NCBI GenBank assembly: GCA_015061245.1 | Contig: SUWY01000003.1 | Span: 1 to 64,000, forward strand | Length of the DNA: 64,000 nt | Direction of reading: 5' to 3' | DNA from: Bacteroidales bacterium | GTDB taxonomy: Bacteria; Bacteroidota; Bacteroidia; Bacteroidales; Marinifilaceae | Part shown: positions 17,252 through 25,260 of the stretch, in pieces | Layout: each line of letters starts with the position of its first letter | Position numbering within the stretch: position 1 is the first letter of the stretch | The notes under the pieces: generated by a model | The model's input: the letters and a program-made list of their open reading frames with translations, nothing else | The model's database searches: none | What the model was told of the DNA's origin: nothing | Position numbers and translations under genes: made by a program

Positions 17252-17260
17252 TAATTTTGC
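17252..17260 (+). promoter_or_regulatory. -7 box inside the invertible segment, facing the FHA operon
   Basis: TAATTTTGC, an exact TAnnTTTGC match, is 60 bp before the ATG at 17321. No TTTG occurs at the 19-bp position (the bases there are ATCT), so the -33 element is weak or absent. Confidence 0.5.
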
Positions 17261-17263
17261 AAA

Positions 17264-17287
17264 ACTTGTATTTCTCTTAAAAAGAGA
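17264..17287 (-). repeat. Right inverted-repeat arm (IRR)
   Basis: The plus strand ACTTGTATT followed by TCTCTTAAAAAGAGA (17273-17287) is the reverse complement of the left arm with three mismatches in the flank. Transcribed, it forms a small hairpin in the operon leader. Confidence 0.7.
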
Positions 17288-17320
17288 GGGATTTGTATAT
17301 ACATAACTAAATATAAAATT

Positions 17321-18031
17321 ATGAGCTCAAAAACAATCTGTCCGGGAATGTCTCCCGAGGGAGGTGCATTTTCAAATGCATTCCAAGCAAGAACACAGCA
17401 AACCGCTGGAGGTCAGGCACCTGCACAACCTCAGCAAGTAAGTGTATCAAATAAAGATGTTGTTAAGAATAAACCGATTATGGGATTTTTCTTCTCAGTA
17501 TCAAAGACCCCAATGGGAGAGTATTGGCCACTTTATATTGGACAGAATTCAATAGGAAGAACTTCAGATTGTTCAATATGTTTGCCTGAAGCAACTGTTT
17601 CGGATCACCATGCTGATTTGGTAATCAGAAAGATGCATCATAATGGTGAAAAGAGCGGAGTGTTGGTTTTCATTCAAGATAGTGGTTCAACATGTGGTAC
17701 CATGGTAAATGGTAATAGTTTAGGATTTGAACCATGTGAGTGTAAAAATGGCGATATTATTACAATTGGTGAGAATTATGAGTTGTATTTTGTACTCTTA
17801 GATGCAGATTCAATTGGTATTGCTCCTAAAGAGCACTTCGAGAGTGTTGAGGCAAATCCTGCTGCTCATGGAAATCCAGCTTCTGCATTTGATAATGCAT
17901 GGGCACGTAGTCCATTCTCTCAGAATCCGCAACAAGGACAGCCATTTTCAGGTTCTAAAGGAACAATAGGAGGTGCTCCATCACCTTTTACCTCTTCAAA
18001 AACCGGAATATTTACACCTGACAAAAAATAA
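17321..18031 (+). CDS. Cytosolic FHA-domain protein, first gene of the operon
   Basis: 236 residues without signal or membrane span. A Gly/Gln/Pro-rich N-terminus (1-50) leads to an FHA domain (about 70-155) with the phosphothreonine-binding residues in place: IGR (78-80), SDHHA (94-98) and the STCGTMVNG loop ending at about residue 131. The C-terminal 80 residues are low-complexity (Ser, Gly, Pro, Gln). FHA domains bind phospho-Thr peptides, so this is a likely reader for the operon's kinase. It parallels soluble Fha1 of the type VI phosphorylation pathway, though shorter. It stands 17 bp before the phosphatase gene. Confidence 0.9.
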   Translation: MSSKTICPGMSPEGGAFSNAFQARTQQTAGGQAPAQPQQVSVSNKDVVKNKPIMGFFFSVSKTPMGEYWPLYIGQNSIGRTSDCSICLPEATVSDHHADLVIRKMHHNGEKSGVLVFIQDSGSTCGTMVNGNSLGFEPCECKNGDIITIGENYELYFVLLDADSIGIAPKEHFESVEANPAAHGNPASAFDNAWARSPFSQNPQQGQPFSGSKGTIGGAPSPFTSSKTGIFTPDKK

Positions 18032-18048
18032 CATCAGAGTATTGATTT

Positions 18049-18978
18049 ATGGCTATACGAATAGAGGCTAAAGCCATTGTCGATGGTTATATTGAGTCAT
18101 TAATTGGAGGTCGATCTGAGAACCAAGATTTTGCCTTCTCTATTGATGTTTCACTCGGTACTGTTGTTGTTGTATGCGACGGAATGGGTGGTATGAATGG
18201 GGGTAGTGTGGCCTCTCAATTGGCTGTTAAAACGATTATTGACGATGTAGCTGTTGCAACAATGGCAGATTCGCCCTCTGTTGTATTATCGAATGCAGTC
18301 AAGCATGCCAACCAAGTGATAATGGAAACGGCTGCCGCAACTCCGGAATTGGTTGGAATGGGTACAACAGTAGTTGCTATAATTGTCTCAAAAAAGAGTG
18401 CGATTGCAACATACGTGGGAGATAGTAGAATTTATCAGTTGCGTGGAAAAAAGAAGGTGTTTAGAACTTTTGACCACTCAATGGTATTTCAAATGGTCCA
18501 AGCTAAGGTACTTTCCGAGGAACAAGCTCGTTCATCTTCTATGTCTAATGTTATAACCAAAGCATTAGGAATTACAGCTGATTTAGAACCTGAAATATTT
18601 GAATTACCATACCTTTCAGGTGATAGATTTTTATTGTGTTCTGATGGTTTTTGGGGAGCTATGCCTGAACCTGAATTTTTAAAAATGGTAACAGCCAAAG
18701 GAGATATTGAAAAACTCCTTGTAACAACAGCATCGAATGTTGATAGTTTGGGTGTTGCTGCAGGTGGTGGACATGATAATCTTACGGCAGCTCTTTTTAA
18801 AGTAACGTGTAATTCAAAATTAAAACCAAAGATGAGCACAACAACAAAGATTATTATTGGAGTATTATCCCTGTTATTGCTTATCAGTGTGACTTTTAAT
18901 TGTATAACTATGTTTAGTAGTGATGATTCGAATGCTACAGTAGTTGAAAATGAAGTTAATACTGATAAATCAATATAA
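18049..18978 (+). CDS. Membrane-anchored PP2C Ser/Thr phosphatase
   Basis: 309 residues. The PPM/PP2C metal-binding motifs are complete: SENQD (23-27), VCDGMGGMNGG (DG at 44-45), MGTT (104-107), VGDSRIY (124-129), LLCSDGFWG (D199) and GGHDNLT (D243). A single membrane helix follows at about 267-289 and a short tail, so the catalytic domain faces the cytosol. It would reverse phosphorylation by the kinase encoded 3.6 kb downstream. Most bacterial partners of this kind (PppA, Stp) are soluble or have other topologies; the C-terminal anchor mirrors that of the kinase and suggests co-localisation in the inner membrane. Confidence 0.93.
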   Translation: MAIRIEAKAIVDGYIESLIGGRSENQDFAFSIDVSLGTVVVVCDGMGGMNGGSVASQLAVKTIIDDVAVATMADSPSVVLSNAVKHANQVIMETAAATPELVGMGTTVVAIIVSKKSAIATYVGDSRIYQLRGKKKVFRTFDHSMVFQMVQAKVLSEEQARSSSMSNVITKALGITADLEPEIFELPYLSGDRFLLCSDGFWGAMPEPEFLKMVTAKGDIEKLLVTTASNVDSLGVAAGGGHDNLTAALFKVTCNSKLKPKMSTTTKIIIGVLSLLLLISVTFNCITMFSSDDSNATVVENEVNTDKSI

Positions 18979-18999
18979 TAGGTCAAAGTAGTACAAATA

Positions 19000-19770
19000 A
19001 TGAAGAAGACGATATATAACATAGGTAGAGATCCAGAGTGTGATATTTGTCTATACGACACCTCAAACGTAACCAGCCGTTTTCATGCGGTGTTGAAGAT
19101 TGGAAACGATGGTAAATATTATATCCTTGATAAAAGTTCTAATGGAACATTTATTAATGGAGTAAAAATGTCGTCGGGTGTAGAGGTTCCTGTTTCGAGA
19201 ACAGATGTAATTAGTTTTGCTAAAGCATGTGATTTGGATTGGGGATTGATTCCCCATGTTCAAAAGGGAAATAAGAAATTATTGATAATTGTAGCCATTG
19301 CTGTTATTGTACTGGGTATAGTAGGAGGAGTGGTTTACGGATATATCAATTCAATGTCGGACAAAGGTAGTGTTGAATCTAATGTTGGAGAGATTAATAG
19401 TGGTACTATAGAAGGAAACTCAGATACTCCATTTTGGGATACACCATCCTCTGTTGGCAAGGAGACTGATGATAATCAAGACGTAATCATTGAATCTCCT
19501 AATAAGAAGAAAAAAGAGGAGGCTGCTCGTCGTAAAAGAGCGGAGAAGAAAAAGCAGGAAGAGGTAAAAAATAGTGGACAGGGACATGAAATAAAGAAAG
19601 AGAGCGAGGTGAAAGCAGAGGAGAAAACTGTTAAGCCTGCCACCGCTACAGCAACATCTACTTCTACTTCGAAATCTAACCAAACACAATTATCAACTCC
19701 GCCTAAAAAGGCAACTGATATTGAGATAGAGGTTATTGGTGAAGAGGTATATAAAGACGCAATCTATTAA
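19000..19770 (+). CDS. FHA-domain single-pass membrane protein with Lys/Glu-rich periplasmic tail
   Basis: 256 residues. The N-terminal FHA domain occupies 1-85 (NIGRDPECDI, TSRFHA, DKSSNGTFING, all key phosphopeptide contacts present). A membrane helix lies at about 93-115. The rest, on the far side of the membrane, is disordered: acidic and Ser-rich, then Lys/Glu-rich (KKKKEEAARRKRAEKKKQEE) and Thr/Ser-rich. The FHA would be cytosolic. The tail resembles periplasm-spanning linkers. Co-transcribed with the phosphatase (21-bp gap). Confidence 0.88.
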   Translation: MKKTIYNIGRDPECDICLYDTSNVTSRFHAVLKIGNDGKYYILDKSSNGTFINGVKMSSGVEVPVSRTDVISFAKACDLDWGLIPHVQKGNKKLLIIVAIAVIVLGIVGGVVYGYINSMSDKGSVESNVGEINSGTIEGNSDTPFWDTPSSVGKETDDNQDVIIESPNKKKKEEAARRKRAEKKKQEEVKNSGQGHEIKKESEVKAEEKTVKPATATATSTSTSKSNQTQLSTPPKKATDIEIEVIGEEVYKDAIY

Positions 19771-19780
19771 AATTTTAAAT

Positions 19781-21316
19781 ATGAAACTTACAGTAATCGG
19801 ACGCGATCCACAAGAGGCCGACATAGTGTTAAAAAGCGACTATGTAAGTGGTTATCATGCAGAATTAATCCAACTTGATAATGGAGATATTATCCTTATA
19901 GATAAGAGCTCTAATGGAACAACTATAAATGGCATAAAAATGACTCCGGGAAAGGAGTTTATAGTAAAGCGTGGTGATGAAATTATGTTTGCTGATGTTC
20001 CATTTGATTGGTCTTTGGTTCAGGATATAATCATTCCCCAAAATATAAAACAGGTTAAGTGTATTGGTAAGCATTATATGAATGATATATGCTTGCAGGC
20101 TCCAAATGCTAGTCGCTTCCATGCAACATTGCGTGAGATGAATGATGGCGATTGGTATATATGCGATCATAGTAAGAATGGAACTGCGCTTAATGGTAAA
20201 AAGATACCAAAGAATAAGTATGTACCTATTTCATATAAGGATGAAATCTCTTGTGCAGGAGTTCCTATCCAAAATCCAATACCTAAACCATCCATTAAGT
20301 TTGGAAAAATTGGGTTGATTCTTGTCGCATGTATTGCTGTTGGTGTAGGAATTGTACTTTTACTAAATGTTAATAGACCAATTTCTGATGAAAAGTTATA
20401 CCAGAAGTATGCACAATCAACCGCATTGTTGCTATGTGAATATCATTTTGAGGTTACATGCGGATCATTGGATATGAGTCAGCTTCCTGATCCCGATTAC
20501 TATAACAAAAAGAAGGAGATTTATACAAAAAGATTGACCGATAAGTTTGTTGTTGAGGGTGAGACATTGATTCCATATAGTGAGGAGGCTGGTAATGGTA
20601 TGGCTTATACAGCAACAGGTTTCTTTATTGGAAATGATGGTAATGTTGTAACAAATTTACATGTTGCAAAACCATGGTTAAGTTCAACGATTCAAACAGA
20701 AACAATGTCTTCTGCTGTAACAATTCAATCTTTGGCCAATGATTATTACCGAGCAAAATTAAATAAATTGGTTGAGCAAGGTTTTACTCCTGCAATTCAG
20801 TATATCTCTCAAGTGGAGGTAAAGGGTGTTTTGGATTATGTTATTTTGGTTCCAAATGGCTCATATTTAGATGAAAAGAATGCTGTTAATTGTCATGAGG
20901 TAATTTGCAGTAATGATCAAGAGGTTGATTTGGCAATTTTCAAAATCAAATCACAAACACTTCCTGTTGGAGTAACTCCTGTTCCTTTAGATGAGATTTG
21001 TGTTGATGAACCAATGACCGGTAGACACATTTATACAATTGGTTTCCCATATGGCTTGAACTTACTCGATAATATTGAGGGTACAAAGATTCAGGCTAAT
21101 GCTGTTGGGGCAACAATATCTCGTACCGATAATATTAAGACATTTGGTTTTGATGGAGTTTCATATAGCGGTGCAAGTGGCTCACCAATCTTTAACGAGT
21201 ATGGAGAACTAGTGGGTGTGCTTTATGCTAAAGTAGCAGATTCTCAAGGTTTTAATTTTGCTGTAAGAGCTAAGCAGTTGAAACTTTTATTGGACAAAGC
21301 TGAAATAGTAGAATAG
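19781..21316 (+). CDS. FHA-FHA-transmembrane-trypsin-like protease
   Basis: 511 residues from the ATG at 19781; the frame opens at 19736 inside the previous gene, but only MKLTVIGRDP starts the FHA domain correctly. FHA1 is 1-85 (VIGRDPQEAD, SGYHAEL, DKSSNGTTING). FHA2 is about 88-165 and more diverged: IGKHYMNDICL lacks the usual Arg, while ASRFHATL and HSKNGTALNG are kept. A membrane helix is at 176-197. The periplasmic part (about 275-505) is an S1-family protease: H294 in NLHVAKPW, D383 in EVDLAIFKI and S466 in SGASGSPIFN. No PDZ domain is seen. The layout suggests a cytosolic phospho-signal read by FHA domains controlling a periplasmic protease, which is an inference. Confidence 0.88.
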   Translation: MKLTVIGRDPQEADIVLKSDYVSGYHAELIQLDNGDIILIDKSSNGTTINGIKMTPGKEFIVKRGDEIMFADVPFDWSLVQDIIIPQNIKQVKCIGKHYMNDICLQAPNASRFHATLREMNDGDWYICDHSKNGTALNGKKIPKNKYVPISYKDEISCAGVPIQNPIPKPSIKFGKIGLILVACIAVGVGIVLLLNVNRPISDEKLYQKYAQSTALLLCEYHFEVTCGSLDMSQLPDPDYYNKKKEIYTKRLTDKFVVEGETLIPYSEEAGNGMAYTATGFFIGNDGNVVTNLHVAKPWLSSTIQTETMSSAVTIQSLANDYYRAKLNKLVEQGFTPAIQYISQVEVKGVLDYVILVPNGSYLDEKNAVNCHEVICSNDQEVDLAIFKIKSQTLPVGVTPVPLDEICVDEPMTGRHIYTIGFPYGLNLLDNIEGTKIQANAVGATISRTDNIKTFGFDGVSYSGASGSPIFNEYGELVGVLYAKVADSQGFNFAVRAKQLKLLLDKAEIVE

Positions 21317-21320
21317 GTTT

Positions 21321-22619
21321 ATGAAGAGTAGATTACTAATATTGTCCTTATTTATATTTACAACTTTGCAAGTAAAGGCACAAGTTGTAGAGCACATTTA
21401 CACTAAAGATGGTGCAATATATGAGGGATATATCTCAGAGCAGATTCCCGGAAGGCAAATTATGATTAGTGCAGAGAGAGCGCGATTAGTCTTTCCAAAA
21501 AGTTCTGTTTCTGGTTTGAAAGTTGAATCAAAAGGGTTTGATAAATTATCGGAAGAGGCAAAAGAGTGGTTTACTAATATAGGTAATACTACGGACATTA
21601 ATAAGGCATCGTTTACTGCAAATGGAGTCTTTTATGATGATGCATATATGCTTAAGAATGATGCTGATTCAATTACAATTGTCTCTTTTGGAAATAGAAC
21701 TTATCCATTGATTTGGGGCGCTATTGCCAAGACAATTAAGACTAATACAAATGAAATGGTACATGGTGTTGGTGAGATTATTACTACTGTATTAGGACAA
21801 CATTTTATTGGTCAGATTGTTGAACAATATCTTGGAAAGTATATAACACTTCAGGATGAGAAGGGTGATATGCGTAGGATTGATTACTCTAACATCCTGC
21901 ACATTAATGCTCAGAAGTTGTCGGAGCGTTATACATTATGGGAACAGGTTCAACTATTAGATAGATTAGTGTTGGTAGATGGGTCTGTTGTGGAAGGATT
22001 TATAAACCAGCGAGTTATTGGCAGTAAAGTGTTTATAACTGAGGTAGGTCAAAATACAGATAGACCTATTGTATTGAAAGATATCAAAAAGTATCAGAAA
22101 GTTCCTAATAAGCTTTATCAACCTTATGGAACAAATAAGAGTGCCGAAGTGTCTCAAGTTGAGCCTAAAGTAACAATAGTCCCTGAAACTGTTGTAGAGC
22201 CTAAAGTAAAGAAAACTATATCTGATGGACAGCGGATTTTTGTGAATGATATCGAAGTAAAACCAATCTCTTCATTTCAGGATAGTAAGAGAATATACTT
22301 CCCCGGATCATCTTCTGCGGTAGTAACAACGAACGATAAAGTAGTCATTGAATTAGTTGGTATTAAGCCAGATTCTGAGATGTATGTGTATACAACAAAA
22401 GATATGATGCCCGATGTTGCAATGGATGACCCTCATGCAATGAAAATGTTGCCATCAATCAAATGGAGTGATTCTCCAATATGGAGTAGTGAATATGTTA
22501 TGCGTGGTAACAAGCGTAGCGCAGAGTTTATCCCGGAAAATGCAGGTACATATTTTATTTCATTAAAACAAGATATGTCTTTAGGTGTGTTGGTTGTTGT
22601 TAAATCAGATGAATTATGA
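21321..22619 (+). CDS. Exported protein of unknown function, operon-encoded
   Basis: 432 residues with a signal peptide ending QVKAQ. The N-terminal half has repeated strand motifs of the form DGxxxEGxI (TKDGAIYEGYISEQ near 28-41 and VDGSVVEGFINQRV near 217-230), separated by a hydrophobic stretch around 145-175. The C-terminal 140 residues look like an independent beta domain ending SLGVLVVVKSDEL. No family recognised. Its stop overlaps the kinase start (ATGA), so tight co-expression with the kinase is certain at the sequence level, and a periplasmic partner of the kinase is plausible. Confidence 0.75.
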   Translation: MKSRLLILSLFIFTTLQVKAQVVEHIYTKDGAIYEGYISEQIPGRQIMISAERARLVFPKSSVSGLKVESKGFDKLSEEAKEWFTNIGNTTDINKASFTANGVFYDDAYMLKNDADSITIVSFGNRTYPLIWGAIAKTIKTNTNEMVHGVGEIITTVLGQHFIGQIVEQYLGKYITLQDEKGDMRRIDYSNILHINAQKLSERYTLWEQVQLLDRLVLVDGSVVEGFINQRVIGSKVFITEVGQNTDRPIVLKDIKKYQKVPNKLYQPYGTNKSAEVSQVEPKVTIVPETVVEPKVKKTISDGQRIFVNDIEVKPISSFQDSKRIYFPGSSSAVVTTNDKVVIELVGIKPDSEMYVYTTKDMMPDVAMDDPHAMKMLPSIKWSDSPIWSSEYVMRGNKRSAEFIPENAGTYFISLKQDMSLGVLVVVKSDEL

Positions 22620-23686
22620 ATATAGTTAAGATTCAAGGACCGAACGAAATGAAAAACAATCTGCATTATGAGTATGATGCAGACTCTACACCTCTTGGAG
22701 AGGGTGGAATGGGTAAAGTTTTTCAGGGTTATTGTATTAATGATAACAATCCTAATGAATACTTTTCTGTTGCAATAAAGGTTGTTACAAATATAACTCC
22801 GGCCTTAATAGAACGAGCAAGAAGAGAGGCCTCTATTCAGATTGATCATCCAAATTTATTGAGAATGTATGGATTTATTCCGAACATGGAGTGGGATGCG
22901 GCTACAAATGCTCATGTAACAAGATATTATCTTATTATGGAGCGTTTGGTAGGTGTGAATTTGGATAATCTGTTAGGTGGTTTAACTCTTGACAATTCAG
23001 GTATTCAAGTTGATTATGCCAAAAAGTTATATGATAAATATAGAAATGATAAGCATAATGCAATAAAATTGATTGTAAATAATGTATTACAAGGTGCTTC
23101 TGCTTTACACAAGAGTGGTTATATACATCGTGACATAGATCCAAGCAATGTGATGATTACAGAGCAGGGTAACATTAAGCTTATCGATTTTGGAGTTAGT
23201 AAGTCATTGTTTGACAATAGATTTCAGTTGACAACAAGTGGATCTATCATTGGAAAATTAGAGTATGCGGCTCCCGAAATTATATCTGGAAAAGTTGAAC
23301 AGCATAATGTAACAACAGATATTTATGCCATTGGAATTTTTATCTATTTGTTGGTGACAGGTTCATTGCCGTTTGTTGGAGATTCTGCACAAGTAATGCA
23401 GGCTCAGATTATGCAACCTGTTCCTATTCGCAATATTCGTAATTTGAGTATCAGACAAATAGTAGAGAAGGCTACACGTAAAGCTCAATCAGAGCGTTAT
23501 CAGAGTGTAGATGAGCTTATTGCTGATTGGTCAAGAGTTGCCGAAGATAGTTCACCAATAACATCGGGTAAGACTGTAGTTCCAGTTAAACAGAGTTCAG
23601 GAATACCAGCATGGTTATGGGTCTTTATGATAATAATTGGCTTGGTAACAGGTATTGGATTAGCTGTAATAGTGTTAGGATTATGA
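22616..23686 (+). CDS. Membrane-anchored Ser/Thr protein kinase (Hanks type)
   Basis: 356 residues. Kinase domain about 20-305: glycine loop GEGGMGKV (28-35), VAIK with K55, helix-C Glu in ARREAS (E71), catalytic HRDIDPSN (D173, N178), DFG (191-193) and YAAPE (218-221). The usual HRDxK lysine is Asp (D175). An acidic linker then leads to one membrane helix (331-354) with almost no periplasmic part. PpkA-type kinases carry a periplasmic vWA domain on the same chain; here a secreted vWA protein is encoded separately 3 kb downstream. It likely phosphorylates Thr in the operon's FHA partners; substrates are unknown. Confidence 0.93.
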   Translation: MNIVKIQGPNEMKNNLHYEYDADSTPLGEGGMGKVFQGYCINDNNPNEYFSVAIKVVTNITPALIERARREASIQIDHPNLLRMYGFIPNMEWDAATNAHVTRYYLIMERLVGVNLDNLLGGLTLDNSGIQVDYAKKLYDKYRNDKHNAIKLIVNNVLQGASALHKSGYIHRDIDPSNVMITEQGNIKLIDFGVSKSLFDNRFQLTTSGSIIGKLEYAAPEIISGKVEQHNVTTDIYAIGIFIYLLVTGSLPFVGDSAQVMQAQIMQPVPIRNIRNLSIRQIVEKATRKAQSERYQSVDELIADWSRVAEDSSPITSGKTVVPVKQSSGIPAWLWVFMIIIGLVTGIGLAVIVLGL

Positions 23687-25254
23687 TGAGTAGATTATTA
23701 TTAGTAGTAATTTTTTGTATCCTGTCGATTTCCAATATCTGTGCACAAACATTGACTCGTAGTCAAAAAAGACAGATGCACATGATGGTATTGAGTGCTA
23801 TTGACGAATACGAGATGAATGCTTCGGTAGCAGATAATAATGCAAGATACAATTTTATACGATTGTTTGAATCCGAGGATACTCCGATATTTTGTGACTT
23901 GTACAATAGTTCAGAATATTTTATGGAGGGCAATATGCCTGTTAACGAGTATAGTAATTGGTTGTTGGAGCAGTGTAGCGCAGTAACCATTAATTTAAAG
24001 AATATTAGAAAAGGAGATATTCTATATGCAGATAGCTCGTGGTTGTATCAAGTAACATTGTCCAAGAGTATTAGTTATGCAGACGAGAATGGAATTTTGT
24101 TTCCTATTGAGGAGGAAAAAGCACCCGATTTTGTTTTGCAATTTACTTACAGATTGGATTCTACCCTTACTCAATGTAAAATTACCGAGATTATTTGTTT
24201 GAACGAAGGTGATTTTAAGAAATTGAATCATGGATATCTTGTTCAAAGACGTTATGAGGGTAAGAATGCAAAACGTGATGTAGAGGTAAAGGTTAATGGA
24301 GAGTATTTGGATTACAATAGCTTTGGACAGGCTTATGCTGAGCGAGGTCGCTTTGATTTCTGGAATGGTAATATAAAGGTAAAAACCGAAACTATTGCAG
24401 ATGAAGAGTTGTATGAGTATGTTACTTTTAAATATATAAAGAAGCATCTTAGAGTAAAACTAAGAGCAGAGATGGCTGTAGGTTCTGCCTATTCTGTTGT
24501 AAATGACGATAGTTTTGCTAAGAGTGAATCAGAAGGATACTGTTTTGGACTTGATCTTGGAGTATCAGCAACAATAGGAAAGATTTTTCGTTGGGGTTGG
24601 TATACCGGTGTCGGGATGTCAATGACGAGTTTGAATTTTGAGACCTCGCCTATGAACTACAGTATTGCAATGACTGATCAAAAAGGCCGAGGTTATAACC
24701 GCGTTTATGATATTGCCTCAATGTCTCAGGGAGTGAATTTTACAGATATAATGGTTCCTTTGTATACACAGCTTGATTTTAAGTTGTCAAGAGGTGTTGC
24801 CTTTATAGTTGAGGTTGGTGCCAAAGGATATTATAATATGCAGACAGAGAATGACCCATACAGAGTTGTTGCCGATGTATACGGAGATTATGGTAATGGA
24901 ATGGTCATTAATGATGGAGAACAAGCATTTGGTCATATAGATGCAACTTATAATGAATTTATATTCCCTGCTTCATTTAAGCGACAAAAGTTTGATGTGT
25001 CGTTAATGGCCTATGCAGGCTTTGATATCAATTTGGTAAAAAATACTCTATTATTAGAGGTAAAAGGTGGTTATGAGCGAGGATTAAAAAATTCTTATAA
25101 ATCGGACGAAAGAAGCTATAATACAACTAGAATACCCCCATTGGTTTACTCTTCGGAGTTAGGACGTGATGTAGCTATGCAACCTATTGCAAGTTGTGTT
25201 TCATTCAAACGCGAGGCTATATGGGCAAATGTGGGTTTAATGGTTAAATTTTAA
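23683..25254 (+). CDS. Exported protein with C-terminal outer-membrane beta-barrel
   Basis: 523 residues from the ATG at 23683, which overlaps the kinase stop (ATGA); upstream in-frame ATGs lie inside the kinase. The signal peptide ends NICAQ. Residues 25-250 are a periplasmic domain without a recognised fold. From about 260 to the end, alternating strands with aromatic girdles (LRAEMAVGSAYSVV, FRWGWYTGVGMSMTSL, FKLSRGVAFIVEVGAKGYY) and a terminal Phe (WANVGLMVKF) indicate a beta-barrel of the outer-membrane protein family. It may link the inner-membrane kinase complex to the outer membrane. Confidence 0.75.
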   Translation: MMSRLLLVVIFCILSISNICAQTLTRSQKRQMHMMVLSAIDEYEMNASVADNNARYNFIRLFESEDTPIFCDLYNSSEYFMEGNMPVNEYSNWLLEQCSAVTINLKNIRKGDILYADSSWLYQVTLSKSISYADENGILFPIEEEKAPDFVLQFTYRLDSTLTQCKITEIICLNEGDFKKLNHGYLVQRRYEGKNAKRDVEVKVNGEYLDYNSFGQAYAERGRFDFWNGNIKVKTETIADEELYEYVTFKYIKKHLRVKLRAEMAVGSAYSVVNDDSFAKSESEGYCFGLDLGVSATIGKIFRWGWYTGVGMSMTSLNFETSPMNYSIAMTDQKGRGYNRVYDIASMSQGVNFTDIMVPLYTQLDFKLSRGVAFIVEVGAKGYYNMQTENDPYRVVADVYGDYGNGMVINDGEQAFGHIDATYNEFIFPASFKRQKFDVSLMAYAGFDINLVKNTLLLEVKGGYERGLKNSYKSDERSYNTTRIPPLVYSSELGRDVAMQPIASCVSFKREAIWANVGLMVKF

Positions 25255-25260
25255 GAGATT

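Larger units (their letters stand above)
17098..17287. other. Putative invertible promoter segment
   Basis: 190 bp bounded by 24-nt inverted repeats (17098-17121 and 17264-17287) that match at 21 of 24 positions, with 15 contiguous (TCTCTTTTTAAGAGA). The 142-bp interior has no gene and carries an exact -7 box (17252-17260) pointing right, into the FHA/kinase operon 34 bp beyond the right arm. The tyrosine recombinase gene abuts the left arm. In this orientation the operon would be ON; after inversion the box would point at the recombinase 3' end. Inversion itself is inferred. Confidence 0.65.
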
